64,000 nucleotides of DNA from an uncultured Christensenellaceae bacterium (GCA_944381325.1 CALWKS010000001.1:372001-436000); one strand, 5' to 3'; positions 35,869-46,793 are shown, counted from the stretch's first letter. Numbers and translations: made by a program. The notes: generated from the letters alone by a model not told the origin.

Positions 35869-36480
35869 TTCAATTTCAGCCCAGTTTATCTTTCTGTCTT
35901 TAAAATAATATTCTTTATCTCTTTCATTGATTTCTCGCAATATTCTGCAAGGATTACCAACGGCAACCACACCTGATCCGATATCTTTTGTAACCACGCT
36001 TCCTGCTCCTATAACCACATTATCTCCTATGGTAACACCGGGAACTATTACTGTTCCAGCGCCTATCCAACAATTCCTTCCTATTTTAACTGAAGCATTG
36101 TATTGATAGCCCTTTTCTCTGAGTTCAGGTAAAATAGGATGTCCCGCAGTCGCAACAGTAACGTTAGGTCCCAACCAAGTATTATCTCCGATGTATATAT
36201 ACGTATCGTCAACCAGTGTAACGCCGAAATTAAAATAAACGTTATCACCTAAATGTACGTGTCTTCCTGCAAAATTTGAATAAAACGGCGGTTCGATATA
36301 ACAATTCTTACCAATATGCGCGAACATCTCTTTCATAAGAGACTGTCTTTTTTCAGTCTCTGAAGGACGCGTATGATTGAACTCGTAAAGTCTTTCAAGG
36401 CATTTTGTCTGATAAGATAATATCTCCTCGTCTGCAGGCAAATACAAGTCGCCTCTGTGCATTCTGTCTTTCATTTTCAT
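35866..36480 (-). CDS. sugar O-acetyltransferase (LacA/Maa type)
   Basis: 204 residues starting at MKMKDRMH, where GAGGCG lies 4 bases before the ATG; an upstream TTG would add six residues. The N-terminal Maa domain is followed by hexapeptide repeats (about 70-190) and the active-site segment ATAGHPILPE. It acetylates a sugar hydroxyl with acetyl-CoA. Its place between pnp and ylxY is not part of the ancestral block. Its relative in the LysR operon differs at the active-site segment. Confidence 0.88.
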   Translation of the reverse strand: MKMKDRMHRGDLYLPADEEILSYQTKCLERLYEFNHTRPSETEKRQSLMKEMFAHIGKNCYIEPPFYSNFAGRHVHLGDNVYFNFGVTLVDDTYIYIGDNTWLGPNVTVATAGHPILPELREKGYQYNASVKIGRNCWIGAGTVIVPGVTIGDNVVIGAGSVVTKDIGSGVVAVGNPCRILREINERDKEYYFKDRKINWAEIE

Positions 36481-36569
36481 AAATCGCCTCGTTTTCAAAT
36501 TATCAATCTGAATTCAGATAAAGTTTAATCTGATTCACTAAAAAAATTTAGTAAATTAATTGATTTAAC

Positions 36570-36595
36570 AAAAAGGCGCGGCATAAAGTCGCGCC
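36570..36595 (-). terminator. terminator after pnp
   Basis: Stem GGCGCG / CGCGCC with a 9-base loop 21 bases past the pnp stop, followed by TTTT on the minus strand. Confidence 0.75.
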
Positions 36596-36616
36596 CTTTA
36601 TTATTATCAAGTCTGA

Positions 36617-38695
36617 TTACAGTTTCTTGACAAGGCTGAGAGAAATACCCTTCTCAGAAATGCCGTCAACCTTTACGAGAACTTTGTCGCCGACGTTTAC
36701 AACGTCTTCAACTTTTTCAACTCTCTTCTTGTCGAGCTTGGAGATATGAATCATACCGTCCTTTCCGGGAGCGATTTCAACGAATGCGCCGAAGCTTGCG
36801 GTGCGGACAACGGTACCTTCAGTCTCAAGACCGACTTCAGGATCGTTTACGATAAGTTCGATTATCTGACGAGCCTTTGAAATCATATCTTCGTCCGGGC
36901 TTGCGATAAATACGTCGCCGAAGTCGTTGATGTCAATCTTAACGCCGGTCTCGTCGATTATCTTGTTGATAGTCTTGCCGCCGCTACCGATAACGTCTCT
37001 GATCTTGTCAGGATTGATGTTGAAAGATATGATCTTGGGAGCGTACTTGGAGAGGTTTGCTCTGGGAGCAGGCAGTACGGCCAGCATTTTGCCCAGAATT
37101 TCAAGTCTGCCCACTTTTGCCTGAGCGAGAGCCTTTCTGAGGATCTCTTCGTTAATACCCTTGATTTTGATATCCATCTGAATTGCGGTGATACCTTCGG
37201 TTGTACCTGCAACCTTGAAGTCCATATCGCCGAGGAAGTCTTCAAGACCCTGAATATCGGTAAGAACGCTTACCTTGCTCTTATCTTCGTTGGAGATAAG
37301 ACCCATAGCCACGCCTGCAACAGGTCTCTTGAGCGGAACGCCTGCGTCCATAAGAGCGAGGGTGCTGCCGCATACGCTTGCCTGTGAGGTGCTGCCGTTA
37401 CTGCTCAGAACTTCAGATACGGTTCTGATAGCGTACGGGAAGCTGTCTTCGCTGGGGAGCATAGGCTCGAGAGCGCGTTCAGCAAGAGCGCCGTGTCCGA
37501 TCTCACGTCTGCCCGGGCTCTTCATCGGTTTAGCTTCGCCGGTGCTGTAAGGGGGGAAGTTGTAGTGATGGATGTATCTCTTGCAAACTTCGTCGTCGAG
37601 ACCTTCCAGCTTCTGAACTTCGCTTATGCTGCCGAGGGTCGCGCAGGTAAGAACCTGAGTCTGACCTCTGGTGAACACGCCGCTTCCGTGAACTCTGGGG
37701 AGAACGCCTACTTCGCACCAGATAGGTCTGATCTCGGTAAGCTTTCTGCCGTCGGGACGGATACCTTCGTCAAGGATCTTAGCTCTTACTTTAGCTTTCT
37801 TCATAGCGTAAAGCACTTCGCCCATATCCTTCTTTCCTTCGGGGAACTGTTCAGCAAAGTGAGTGTAAACGTCGTTGTCGAGTTCTTCCTCAGCCTTTTC
37901 TCTCTCCTGTCTGTCGAAGTGATTGAGAACTTCGTCCATCTTCTTGTCAGCGTATTCCTTAACCGCCGCTTCGATTTCAGGAGCCGGATGATAAAGGTCG
38001 GGAACGATCTTCTCTTTGCCGATTTCTTTCTGAATGCCTTCGATGAAAGCAACTATCTTCTTGATCTCTTCATGACCGAACAGGATAGCGCCGATCATTT
38101 CTTCTTCCGTTACTTCGTTTGCGCCCGCTTCAACCATGAGGATAGCTTCCTTGGTGCCGCTCAGGGAGAGGTGCAGCTTGCTTCTGTCTCTCTGCTCGGT
38201 GTTGGGGTTGATGACGTACTGACCGTCAACGTAACCGACAACTACTGAGCCGGTAGGACCTGCAAACGGAATATCTGATATAGAAAGCGCGATAGAGCTG
38301 CCCAGCATTGCGTAAACCTCAGGCGGAATGTCTGTGTCTACTGAAAGGCAGGTAGCTACGACTGCAACGTCGTTGTAGAAGCCCTTGGGGAACAAAGGTC
38401 TGAGCGGACGGTCGATAAGTCTCGACGTCAGGATAGCCTTGTCGCTGGGGCGTCCTTCACGCTTTTTGAAGCCGCCGGGGATTTTGCCGACGGAATACAT
38501 TTTCTCTTCAAAGTCGACGCCGAGGGGGAAGAAATCTATGCCGTCTCTCGGAGCCTTTGCCATCGTCGCGTTTACCATGACTACGGTGTCGCCGCATCTT
38601 ACGATACAACTGCCGTTAGCCTGTCCGCAATACGCGCCGGTTTCGACGGTTACTTCTCTGCCGCCGATCTGAGTGGAAAAAATCTTTCTTTCCAT
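36617..38695 (-). CDS. pnp: polyribonucleotide nucleotidyltransferase
   Basis: Phosphorolytic 3'-5' exoribonuclease of 692 residues: two RNase PH domains (about 1-230 and 300-540), a KH domain with [11 protein letters not shown], and a C-terminal S1 domain ([20 protein letters not shown]). SD GGAGG precedes the ATG. It follows rpsO, as in most bacteria. Confidence 0.97.
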   Translation of the reverse strand: MERKIFSTQIGGREVTVETGAYCGQANGSCIVRCGDTVVMVNATMAKAPRDGIDFFPLGVDFEEKMYSVGKIPGGFKKREGRPSDKAILTSRLIDRPLRPLFPKGFYNDVAVVATCLSVDTDIPPEVYAMLGSSIALSISDIPFAGPTGSVVVGYVDGQYVINPNTEQRDRSKLHLSLSGTKEAILMVEAGANEVTEEEMIGAILFGHEEIKKIVAFIEGIQKEIGKEKIVPDLYHPAPEIEAAVKEYADKKMDEVLNHFDRQEREKAEEELDNDVYTHFAEQFPEGKKDMGEVLYAMKKAKVRAKILDEGIRPDGRKLTEIRPIWCEVGVLPRVHGSGVFTRGQTQVLTCATLGSISEVQKLEGLDDEVCKRYIHHYNFPPYSTGEAKPMKSPGRREIGHGALAERALEPMLPSEDSFPYAIRTVSEVLSSNGSTSQASVCGSTLALMDAGVPLKRPVAGVAMGLISNEDKSKVSVLTDIQGLEDFLGDMDFKVAGTTEGITAIQMDIKIKGINEEILRKALAQAKVGRLEILGKMLAVLPAPRANLSKYAPKIISFNINPDKIRDVIGSGGKTINKIIDETGVKIDINDFGDVFIASPDEDMISKARQIIELIVNDPEVGLETEGTVVRTASFGAFVEIAPGKDGMIHISKLDKKRVEKVEDVVNVGDKVLVKVDGISEKGISLSLVKKL

Positions 38696-38782
38696 TACTA
38701 ACCTCCAATTAGTACGTTGTATATACCTTTATTTTTTATCGGAATAAGCCGCGTTTTTCAGCCACGCGGAAGGCTTGCACAG

Positions 38783-38815
38783 AAAAAACGGGGTTGCCGA
38801 ATACGACACCCCCGT
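38783..38815 (-). terminator. terminator/attenuator between rpsO and pnp
   Basis: Stem ACGGGG / CCCCGT followed by TTTTTT on the minus strand, just past the rpsO stop. Part of the transcripts may read into pnp. Confidence 0.8.
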
Positions 38816-38821
38816 TGCCTT

Positions 38822-39088
38822 TTACTTTCTCAGACCCAGCTTAGCAATCAATGCGCGGTAGCGCTCGATGTCGCTATTCTTGAGATAGGTAAGCATATTG
38901 CGTCTCTTACCGACCATCTGCTTAAGACCTCTCATGCTGTGAAAGTCTTTCTTGTGAATCGCGAAGTGCTCGTTGAGCTGTTCGATTCTTGCGGTGAGAA
39001 GAGCGATCTGAACTTCGGGTGAACCGGTGTCGCCTTCATGCTGTGCGTACTGAGCAATGATCTGCTCTTTTGTAAGTCCTTTTTCCAT
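38822..39088 (-). CDS. rpsO: 30S ribosomal protein S15
   Basis: 88 residues, full length. [25 protein letters not shown] and [22 protein letters not shown] are the 16S-binding signature of S15. The SD AAAGGAGG is close to ideal. The roughly 260-base region upstream has a TTGACA but no convincing -10 for it. Confidence 0.98.
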   Translation of the reverse strand: MEKGLTKEQIIAQYAQHEGDTGSPEVQIALLTARIEQLNEHFAIHKKDFHSMRGLKQMVGKRRNMLTYLKNSDIERYRALIAKLGLRK

Positions 39089-39352
39089 TTTTTTGCCTCC
39101 TTTCTTTGGAAAAGTAATTTGCCGTCAACTGAGAAAAACATCGGAGTTATTGTCAATCCCGGTCGCGGTACATTTGATATGTTAGCATAAATAAATATTT
39201 AAGGCAACCAAAAACAACCAACTTTTCAGATTTTTAACGCCTTTACGTCAATTAAACGTAAAAAAGCGGATTATATCGTATAAGTCGAATTTTTCAAACC
39301 TTTTTTGCTTAATTTTTACTTTCTTTTGCCTGAACGGCGGTTGCAAAACCGT

Positions 39353-40783
39353 TTACTTTGTCTCGCCAAGAAAGAAAGCGCGTTTTTTGTCGAACACTTC
39401 TCTACCTCTTTGAAGGTACACGTCAAGCCCCTTGGGATTTGCACAGCGCTCGAGAGAATTCTTTGCAATATCGAGTTTTTTGGATATTCCGCCGGCGCCG
39501 TTGGCGATTATGGTTGAAGTCTCTTCCATAATGTCAACGTTGTATATACAGAATTTGCCCGGCTTGGAATAGCCTACGTTTTCAAGATTGCCGCTTACAT
39601 ATTTCTGACGATACATATAATACGGAGTGTAACCCGCCTTTCCTACGGCTTCTCTAGCATAATCCACCATCCTTGCCGCAAGCTCGTCAGACGAATTGTC
39701 ATAACCGCCGACCTTGAGCACAGACCCTTTCTTAAGCGCAAGAGTGTGCACCGTAATGTTTTCAGGATTAAGCGCAATGGCGCAGTCTACAGAATGTCTG
39801 AACTCTTCAAATCCTTCACAGGGAAGCATGGCGATAAGGTCAGTGTTTATATCGAAGTTATATTTGCGCGCCTCGGCATACGCTCTGTATATATCTTCGA
39901 CGGTATGTCTTCTGCCGATAACGTCAAGCGTAGCCTGATTGAAAGACTGCGGATTTATCGAGATGCGCGTTACACCCGTTTTATCCATAATTTTGAGCTT
40001 GTTTTCAGTAATCGTATCAGGTCTTCCCGCTTCTACGGTAAACTCGCTTTGACCAAAGTCGCAAAGCTTTAATATGCTTTCAAAATCTTCGTCGGAAATA
40101 CAGGTGGGAGTTCCGCCCCCGATATATACGCTTCGTATTCTGTATCCAGTCTCGACTATCAGCTTTTTGCAATCGGCAAGTTCCTGTCTTAAAAGTTCTG
40201 AATAAACGGGAACGTGCTTCTTGACTTTAGAAAATTCAGCAGATATGAATGAACAGTATACGCACCTTGTCGGACAGATCGGAATGTTGACGAATACGTC
40301 CGATACGCCGTCTTCCTTCAGATAAATTTCAGATTGATTTTTTACAATCTGAGAGACAAGCGAAGTCTTGTCCCTGCTCACTCTCAAGTCCTCTTCAAAG
40401 ACCTTTTCCGCATCAACGCCCTGAGACAAAAGATCGTGAAAAAGCTTGGTAGGACGTATGCCGGTAAGCGAGCCGTAAGGCAAAGACACTCCTGTTATCA
40501 TTTTCAGCACATCATACAACGCAACCTTGGATATTCTCTTGATTTGCGCGATTTTAGCCAGATTATTTCTGAATATATCTATTTTTTGCTTTATTTCATA
40601 ATACTTTTTAGGCAATAATGCACACGAGATTATAACTTTTGTTTCTTGATCGTCACTCGCAAGAGACAAAAAAAGTTCTTCGCCGCCCTCTTCGTCAGAT
40701 ATATGCGGCTCAAATTCTCTGACTACTTCCATGTAGTCTGCATAGTATTTTTCAGCGTCTGTTTTAAATTTGATCTTTATCAT
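39353..40783 (-). CDS. hemZ: coproporphyrinogen III oxidase-like radical SAM protein HemZ
   Basis: 476 residues. An N-terminal domain of about 160 residues is followed by the radical SAM core with CPTRCVYC (CxxxCxxC) and GGGTPT. HemZ-type proteins are relatives of HemN, many without proven oxidase activity and common in Clostridia. It overlaps the MBL gene by 4 bases and is last in a dtd-MBL-hemZ unit. Confidence 0.9.
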   Translation of the reverse strand: MIKIKFKTDAEKYYADYMEVVREFEPHISDEEGGEELFLSLASDDQETKVIISCALLPKKYYEIKQKIDIFRNNLAKIAQIKRISKVALYDVLKMITGVSLPYGSLTGIRPTKLFHDLLSQGVDAEKVFEEDLRVSRDKTSLVSQIVKNQSEIYLKEDGVSDVFVNIPICPTRCVYCSFISAEFSKVKKHVPVYSELLRQELADCKKLIVETGYRIRSVYIGGGTPTCISDEDFESILKLCDFGQSEFTVEAGRPDTITENKLKIMDKTGVTRISINPQSFNQATLDVIGRRHTVEDIYRAYAEARKYNFDINTDLIAMLPCEGFEEFRHSVDCAIALNPENITVHTLALKKGSVLKVGGYDNSSDELAARMVDYAREAVGKAGYTPYYMYRQKYVSGNLENVGYSKPGKFCIYNVDIMEETSTIIANGAGGISKKLDIAKNSLERCANPKGLDVYLQRGREVFDKKRAFFLGETK

Positions 40784-41391
40784 AATCCGAATAATATTGG
40801 GTTTGATTTTCTCTCATGTTCAAGGCTCGTCTCAACGTCGTGTCCGCAAAGCAGCCTGTAGTCTCCTTTAAGAGCAAAAAGTCTTTCAATACTGTTTTTA
40901 AGCTTGTTGAAATCGCCGTCGTAATTGTCATATCTGCCGTAGCTGTCTTTAAACAGAACGTCTCCGCAGAATATAACGTCATCCATTATATAGCATATCT
41001 CCCCTTCACTGTGTCCGGGGGTATGCATCGCTTTGACTTTTGCGCCGCAAAGATTTAGTTCGTCTCCGTCTTCTACGCACACGTCAACGTCAAAATGCCT
41101 GACCGTGTTTCTTCCCCACGGGCTGAAATTCTTGCTGCCGTCGTCTATTTTTTCAATATCCGATTTGTGCATATAAATTTTTGCACCCGTAGTTTCTTTT
41201 AAATCAGCCGCGCCCATGATATGGTCATAGTGCCCGTGAGTTACAAGAAGCGCTCTTATCTTCACGCCGAGTTTTTCTGCGGCGCTTATGATAAACGGCG
41301 CGTGAATACAATCCACCACAAAGCCTTCTTTACTCTCCTCGTTCCATACGAGGTAACAGTTGGTCTGATAAGATATGTTCTGAATTTTCAT
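40780..41391 (-). CDS. metallo-beta-lactamase-fold hydrolase (glyoxalase II-like)
   Basis: 203 residues with the zinc motif HGHYDH at 52-57, a HTPGHSEGE segment and a second metal Asp in the FCGDVLF loop. It belongs to the GloB-like group found beside dtd in Clostridia; substrates are not established. It starts just past dtd (1-base gap). Confidence 0.9.
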   Translation of the reverse strand: MKIQNISYQTNCYLVWNEESKEGFVVDCIHAPFIISAAEKLGVKIRALLVTHGHYDHIMGAADLKETTGAKIYMHKSDIEKIDDGSKNFSPWGRNTVRHFDVDVCVEDGDELNLCGAKVKAMHTPGHSEGEICYIMDDVIFCGDVLFKDSYGRYDNYDGDFNKLKNSIERLFALKGDYRLLCGHDVETSLEHERKSNPILFGL

Positions 41392-41392
41392 T

Positions 41393-41839
41393 TTAATCCG
41401 CCTGTTTTTCTATTATCATCGTTACCGGTCCGTCGTTTGACATATCGATATGCATATGTTCTCCGAAAATTCCGCTTGCTACCTTGCCGAGCATTTCTTT
41501 GAACTTGCCCAAAGTGTAATCGTACATAGGCTTTGCAACGTCAAAATGCGCTGACTTTGAAAAATCGGGACGTCTGCCCGTTGCCGCATTGCCGTAAAGC
41601 GTGAAATTGGACACACACATCACTTCTCCGTTTATATCTTTCAAAGTCTTATTGAGCTTGCCGTTCTCGTCGCGGAAAATCCTCATACCTACGATCCTGT
41701 CGACAACGTAATCTATTATCTTTTCGTTGTCGCCGTTGGTATAACCTACAAATACGAGAAATCCTTCGCCTATTTCAGACACCTTTTCTCCATTTACGGT
41801 AAGCGTTGCATTGTTTACTCTCTGAATTACTGCTCTCAT
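41393..41839 (-). CDS. dtd: D-aminoacyl-tRNA deacylase
   Basis: 148 residues starting at MRAVIQRV, with AGAGGAT upstream. Removes D-amino acids from mischarged tRNA. SNFTLYG is near the active site (normally SQFTLYA), and NDGPVT carries the cis Gly-Pro that selects D-residues. A short leader hairpin GCCGC / GCGGC sits before the SD. Confidence 0.94.
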   Translation of the reverse strand: MRAVIQRVNNATLTVNGEKVSEIGEGFLVFVGYTNGDNEKIIDYVVDRIVGMRIFRDENGKLNKTLKDINGEVMCVSNFTLYGNAATGRRPDFSKSAHFDVAKPMYDYTLGKFKEMLGKVASGIFGEHMHIDMSNDGPVTMIIEKQAD

Positions 41840-41864
41840 ATATCCTCTCTGCCGCCTTTGCGGC

Positions 41865-41892
41865 TGTATATTATTTCTTTTCTGCCTGTCAA
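41865..41892 (-). promoter_or_regulatory. promoter of dtd-hemZ
   Basis: On the minus strand TTGACA (41887-41892), 16-base spacer, TATACA (41865-41870), about 26 bases before the dtd ATG. Confidence 0.6.
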
Positions 41893-42045
41893 ACAACTTA
41901 TTGCAAGGCTCTTACATAATACTTATTACCTGCTTTTTACCTACAAACGCAAATCGTAAACGATTGCGGTAAATTATTGCGTTTCTTTTAAGTCTGAAAC
42001 CGTATATTTTCTGAAAGTAAGACCCTCAACAATTGCTTATTGCAT

Positions 42046-42070
42046 AAAACGGCGGCGAAATTTTCGCCGC
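42046..42070 (-). terminator. terminator after relA
   Basis: An 8-bp stem GCGGCGAA / TTCGCCGC with loop ATT lies close to the relA stop, followed by TTTT on the minus strand. Confidence 0.75.
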
Positions 42071-42080
42071 ACGGATTGAT

Positions 42081-44240
42081 TTATACGTTATTCGTTCTGG
42101 ATACCGTGGTTACGCCTTTGAGTGACTGGATCTTCTTTATCAGGTTTTCCAGATCGTTTACGTTGCTTATCTCAACGGTTACCGTTATCACCGCAGTGCC
42201 ATTCTTCTCAGATCTCGCGCTTATGTTGGTCATAGTGATCTTCATGTTGTTTATAAGCGTTGCGACTTCTATTACCAGGCCGTTTCTGTCTTCTGCGGTT
42301 ATTCCCAACGAAGATACGAACTTCTCGCCTTCAGCGCTCTTAGACGGCCATACAGCCTCAATAAGGCGCTCAGGTTCGAGATATTTAACGTTGGGACAAT
42401 CGGCTCTGTGTATCGTTACTCCGCGGCTTCTTGAGATATATCCGACGATCTCGTCTCCCGGTACAGGAGTACAACAATGAGAGAAACGGATTTTTATATC
42501 GTTGAAACCTTTTACGATAATGCCGCTGTCATTCTTGCGCTTGCGCGAAGTAACCGGCTTGACCTCGATGACGGGTTCTTTCTTGCACTCTTCGACCTTA
42601 TAGAACTCTATCATCTTGGTGAGCACCTGATTGGTCGTAAGCTCTCCGTAACCCACCATTGCGTAAATTTCGTCAGGGTCGATAACGTTGTATTTCTGCT
42701 TGATATAATCGCGCCACGGCGAAAGCGCTACAAGCTCAGAAAGCTGATAATTCTTGTGCTTTGCTTCACGCTCAAGCATATCTTTGCCGCGCTTGATATT
42801 CTCGTCGCGCAGTTCTTTCTTGAAGTAGCTCTTGATTTTGCTCTTCGCCGACGGGGTCTTTACGAATTTCAGCCAGTCTCTGGACGGACCTTTTGCGGTG
42901 TTTGACGTAACGACTTCAACAACGTCTCCGTTGGTCAGCACGGTGTCGACAGGCACCATCTTAGAATTGATTTTTATGCCTACGCACTTATTGCCCACCT
43001 GAGAATGTATTGCATAAGCAAAGTCAATACCCGTAGCACCCGCAGGAAGATTCATTACTTCGCCTTTCGGCGTGAATACGAAAACCTGATCCACGTAAAG
43101 GTCAAGCTTAAGCATATCCAGATATTCGCGCGAGTCACTGACGTCGTTCTGCAGCTCCATAACGCTTCTTATCCAGGCAAGCTTGTTGTCGTCGATAGAA
43201 GAATTGCCGTCGGCTACGCCTTGCTTATACTTCCAGTGCGCGGCGATACCGTATTCAGCAATACGGTGCATTTCATGCGTGCGTATCTGGATTTCAAACG
43301 GCGAGCCGTAACTTGAAAGCACAGTCGTATGCAGCGACTGATACATATTGGTCTTAGGAACGGAAATATAATCCTTGAATCTGCCGGGAAGCGGCTTCCA
43401 CATCGTATGGATAGCTCCCAGCACGGCATAGCAGTCTCTGACGGTATCGACGATTATTCTTACAGCGGTAAGGTCGTAAATCTCCTCAAAGCTCTTGCCT
43501 TTTTTCATCTTTCGCCATATGCTGTAAAAATGCTTTGGCCTGCCGTTTATATCGCCCTTGATGCCCAACTCGTCAAGCATTTTGCGAAGGTCTGCGGTTA
43601 TTGAATCGACGAGTTTCTGCCTCTCTACCTTTGTCGACGCGACCTTTTCGGCAATCATGTAATAGTCATCGGGATAAAGATATCTGAGACACAGATCCTC
43701 GAGTTCGCCTTTTACGCTTGCGATACCCAGTCTTGCCGCTATCGGCGCATAAATCTCAAGAGTTTCAGTTGCGACTCTCTTGCGGTCTTCTTCCTTACGG
43801 TAAGAAAGCGTACGCATATTGTGCAGTCTGTCCGCAAGTTTTATGATTATTACGCGAATATCGTTGCTCATGGCAAGGAACATTCTTCTGAGGTTTTCCG
43901 CCTGAGCTTCTTCGCGCGATTTGAAATTGAGCTTATTGAGCTTGGTAACGCCGTCCACAAGCATTACGACGCTGTGTCCGAATTCGTTTTCGATCTCTTC
44001 TTCAGTTACTCCGGTATCCTCGACTACGTCGTGCAGAAGCGCCGCGATTATCGTATCGCAGTCAAGACCGAGTTCGACCAGAATGCTTGCAACCGCAACA
44101 GGGTGAATGAAATACTCTTCGCCGGAATGACGCAACTGTCCTTTATGCGCCGTTTTGGCAAAGTAATACGCACGGACTATCCTCTGATAGCTCGTGTCGG
44201 AATAAGTATTTTCAATTTGAGTCAAAAAGTCTTCAACCAT
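42081..44240 (-). CDS. relA: bifunctional (p)ppGpp synthetase/hydrolase
   Basis: 719 residues from MVEDFLTQ, where an AGGA lies before the ATG; an upstream TTG would add ten residues. The HD hydrolase domain is intact (RHSGEEYFIHP; LLHDVVEDT), the synthetase domain contains YDLTAVRI and HTTVLSSYG, and TGS and C-terminal ACT domains follow. It both makes and degrades (p)ppGpp in the stringent response. It sits between recJ and dtd, the standard clostridial order. Confidence 0.95.
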   Translation of the reverse strand: MVEDFLTQIENTYSDTSYQRIVRAYYFAKTAHKGQLRHSGEEYFIHPVAVASILVELGLDCDTIIAALLHDVVEDTGVTEEEIENEFGHSVVMLVDGVTKLNKLNFKSREEAQAENLRRMFLAMSNDIRVIIIKLADRLHNMRTLSYRKEEDRKRVATETLEIYAPIAARLGIASVKGELEDLCLRYLYPDDYYMIAEKVASTKVERQKLVDSITADLRKMLDELGIKGDINGRPKHFYSIWRKMKKGKSFEEIYDLTAVRIIVDTVRDCYAVLGAIHTMWKPLPGRFKDYISVPKTNMYQSLHTTVLSSYGSPFEIQIRTHEMHRIAEYGIAAHWKYKQGVADGNSSIDDNKLAWIRSVMELQNDVSDSREYLDMLKLDLYVDQVFVFTPKGEVMNLPAGATGIDFAYAIHSQVGNKCVGIKINSKMVPVDTVLTNGDVVEVVTSNTAKGPSRDWLKFVKTPSAKSKIKSYFKKELRDENIKRGKDMLEREAKHKNYQLSELVALSPWRDYIKQKYNVIDPDEIYAMVGYGELTTNQVLTKMIEFYKVEECKKEPVIEVKPVTSRKRKNDSGIIVKGFNDIKIRFSHCCTPVPGDEIVGYISRSRGVTIHRADCPNVKYLEPERLIEAVWPSKSAEGEKFVSSLGITAEDRNGLVIEVATLINNMKITMTNISARSEKNGTAVITVTVEISNVNDLENLIKKIQSLKGVTTVSRTNNV

Positions 44241-44360
44241 AATTCCTGCCGTCAGATTGCTTAGTTGCAACTCTGTAATTATATAATACCACTTTTTTCA
44301 ATAGTATCCAATAGTAAATTGAAATTTGAGCGTGTTTTTATGATGATTTTCAGCTGTTTT

Positions 44361-46640
44361 TCAACCGCATATTGCCTGATACAGTCTGCTGTCTTTGAGT
44401 TCTGCTTTTACGCCTTGCACGCAATGAATATCTGCGCCGTAAATCACCAGCCCCAACTCAACAAATACGTAAAAACAGATATAGAATTTACGCTTGTCAA
44501 TGACACAGTCTGCCATAGCCGTTGAATACAGCATTTCAAGATCAGCAAACCTTGCAGTCTGAGTAATCTTTCGTATCGCTCTGTAAGCAGCGCCGAATTC
44601 TTCGTATGTAGGCGCATATCTTCTGTAAACTTCATGCAGATCGCCTACAGTAAACGTCCTGATCTTTCCGTTCAGCGCAAACGTTTCTGCGCCGTATAGC
44701 GGAGTTTCGAGAAGAATAACGTCTGAATAAAAATCAGTTGCGCCTTTTGCAGGACAAAGGATAATACGCGTTTTGGGAAGCTTTCCTTCCCCTTTGCCGT
44801 ATGCGATCTCAAGACCTGACGCTGCGAAGGCTTTTTCAGCAGTTTCTTTGCTGAAAGCTACAAAACACACTCCGTAATCACGCTTAGCAAGGCGCTCTGC
44901 TTCCTCTTTTTCCAATGTCTCGATCTGAGCTTTAACCCCGTCAGGCTTGTTTACACGCCTTTTGAGACTGTATTCGAAACATACGTCGTCATCGGGAAGT
45001 TCTCCCGACGTAACGCTTCTTACGACCGCCTGAGTGCGCTCGACATTGTTGAACACGGAATACGATATATCCAGATAAAGGCGTTTTTTTGCCTTGCTGT
45101 TCAGATATTCTCTGTCTTCAGACATACCGAAAGCAAGCACTTCCATATTCTTTAATCTGCATTTTATATGGCTTCCGTCCCCGAAAGGCACAAATCCGCA
45201 CTTTCCCTCATCTGTTGCAAATACGGGTGCGGGATTGCCTTCTCCGAAAGGCTGAAGCATCATAAGCTGCTTGGTTATCTCAATGCTTATCGGCTTTTCT
45301 ATAACGCAATCGCAATCGCGCACTGCTTTTACAACAGTATCTTTGTAAACTTCACGTGCATAGGCGTTTACAGCCGCTTTGAAATCCTCAAAATTGCTTT
45401 CTTCAAGCCCTACGCCGCATGCCATTGGATGACCGCCGTAACGGCTGAGATATCCCGACGCGTGCTTTATGCAATCAAGGATATTAACGCCCGCAACGCT
45501 TCTTCCCGAGCCCTTGAGCACGCCTTTATTCTTGGTAAACAGTATAACCGGACGCGAGAACATTCCCACTATGCGCGACGCCGTTATACCCAGCACTCCG
45601 TCATCCCAGTAAGGCGCGTAAAGAATAATGAAGAGATTATTTTCAAAGTCGTAATCTCTGAGCTTATCCAGACAGTCCTGAGTGAGATCGTCCGTAAGCT
45701 GCTGACGCACGTCATTTGCTTTGTTTATTTCTTCTACAAGGCATTTTAAAAGGAACATATCGTTTTCAACAAACAGCTGTACGACTTCGTTGGCGTCCTT
45801 CACTCTGCCCATCGCGTTTATTCTGGGAGCGAGTTTAAATGCGATATCAGAAGAAGTAACCGTGCCTTTTGTGCAACTGTCGACAAGCAGCGCAATACCC
45901 CTTCTGTAACGTCTGTTGATACTTATAAGCCCGTAATATGTGATAACTCTGTTGTCCCCTATAAGCGGAACGACGTCTGCCACTGTCGCAAGCGCGGCGA
46001 TATCGTAATATTTCTTGCTCTCTTCAACTCCTGCCAGCGCTTCGACTATTCTGAGAGCTACTCCTGCTCCGCAAAGATTGCGGAACGCAGTGTCTGTCTT
46101 TGCGCTTACGTGAGGATTGAATACGGGACAGTCAGGAAGCTGCTCTCCCGGCTGATGGTGGTCAGTTATAAGCATATCGAAGCCCAGTTCCTGCTGAGCA
46201 TAGTCAACCTCTGCAACGGAATTAATTCCGCAGTCAACGCTGATGATAACCTGCGCGTCTGTATTTTCTGCTATATAATCGAGAGCCGCAACGCTTATGC
46301 CGTAACCGTCGCTGTGTCTGTTGGGAATAAAATAATTTACTTTACCCTTGCTGACCTTTGAAAGATAGCCGTAAAGTATGGACACGGCGCAAACTCCGTC
46401 GCAGTCGTAGTCGCCGTAAATCACGATGCTCTCCCCGTTTTCTGTAGCGGTTTTCAGCCTTGAAACTATTTCGTCTATACCCGAATATTCTTCAAGCGGA
46501 GTAAGAGAAGTCAAAGAAGGGTGCAAAAATTCACGCGCTTTTTCAACGTCGTCAATCCCTCTCTTTACAAGAAGATCGGCAACTATTGAATCAAGCGCAA
46601 GCTCTCTTTGCAATATCAACGATTTTTCTTTATCTTCCAT
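44361..46640 (-). CDS. recJ: single-stranded-DNA exonuclease RecJ
   Basis: 759 residues. DHH motifs YGDYDCDGVCAV and TDHHQPGEQLP lie in the N-half, and the DHHA1 segment (GRSVAGVNILDCI, YGGHPMACG) follows. Around 570 residues is typical of shorter RecJ; the additional C-terminal portion of about 180 residues (CPAKGATDFYSDVILLETP onward) is the extra domain of Firmicutes RecJ. Acts in recombination and mismatch repair. SD GGAGA precedes the ATG. Confidence 0.94.
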   Translation of the reverse strand: MEDKEKSLILQRELALDSIVADLLVKRGIDDVEKAREFLHPSLTSLTPLEEYSGIDEIVSRLKTATENGESIVIYGDYDCDGVCAVSILYGYLSKVSKGKVNYFIPNRHSDGYGISVAALDYIAENTDAQVIISVDCGINSVAEVDYAQQELGFDMLITDHHQPGEQLPDCPVFNPHVSAKTDTAFRNLCGAGVALRIVEALAGVEESKKYYDIAALATVADVVPLIGDNRVITYYGLISINRRYRRGIALLVDSCTKGTVTSSDIAFKLAPRINAMGRVKDANEVVQLFVENDMFLLKCLVEEINKANDVRQQLTDDLTQDCLDKLRDYDFENNLFIILYAPYWDDGVLGITASRIVGMFSRPVILFTKNKGVLKGSGRSVAGVNILDCIKHASGYLSRYGGHPMACGVGLEESNFEDFKAAVNAYAREVYKDTVVKAVRDCDCVIEKPISIEITKQLMMLQPFGEGNPAPVFATDEGKCGFVPFGDGSHIKCRLKNMEVLAFGMSEDREYLNSKAKKRLYLDISYSVFNNVERTQAVVRSVTSGELPDDDVCFEYSLKRRVNKPDGVKAQIETLEKEEAERLAKRDYGVCFVAFSKETAEKAFAASGLEIAYGKGEGKLPKTRIILCPAKGATDFYSDVILLETPLYGAETFALNGKIRTFTVGDLHEVYRRYAPTYEEFGAAYRAIRKITQTARFADLEMLYSTAMADCVIDKRKFYICFYVFVELGLVIYGADIHCVQGVKAELKDSRLYQAICG

Positions 46641-46793
46641 ATTTTCTCCGCGCGCGTATATTACGCGTATTATATATCTATTATATACGAACTTTCTTAT
46701 AAAGTCTTGATTTGACGGTATAAAAAATCAATGTTGACAAAAATTGAAAGTCATAGCTTCAATATGTCTTATATACTACTTAAACCCTATATC

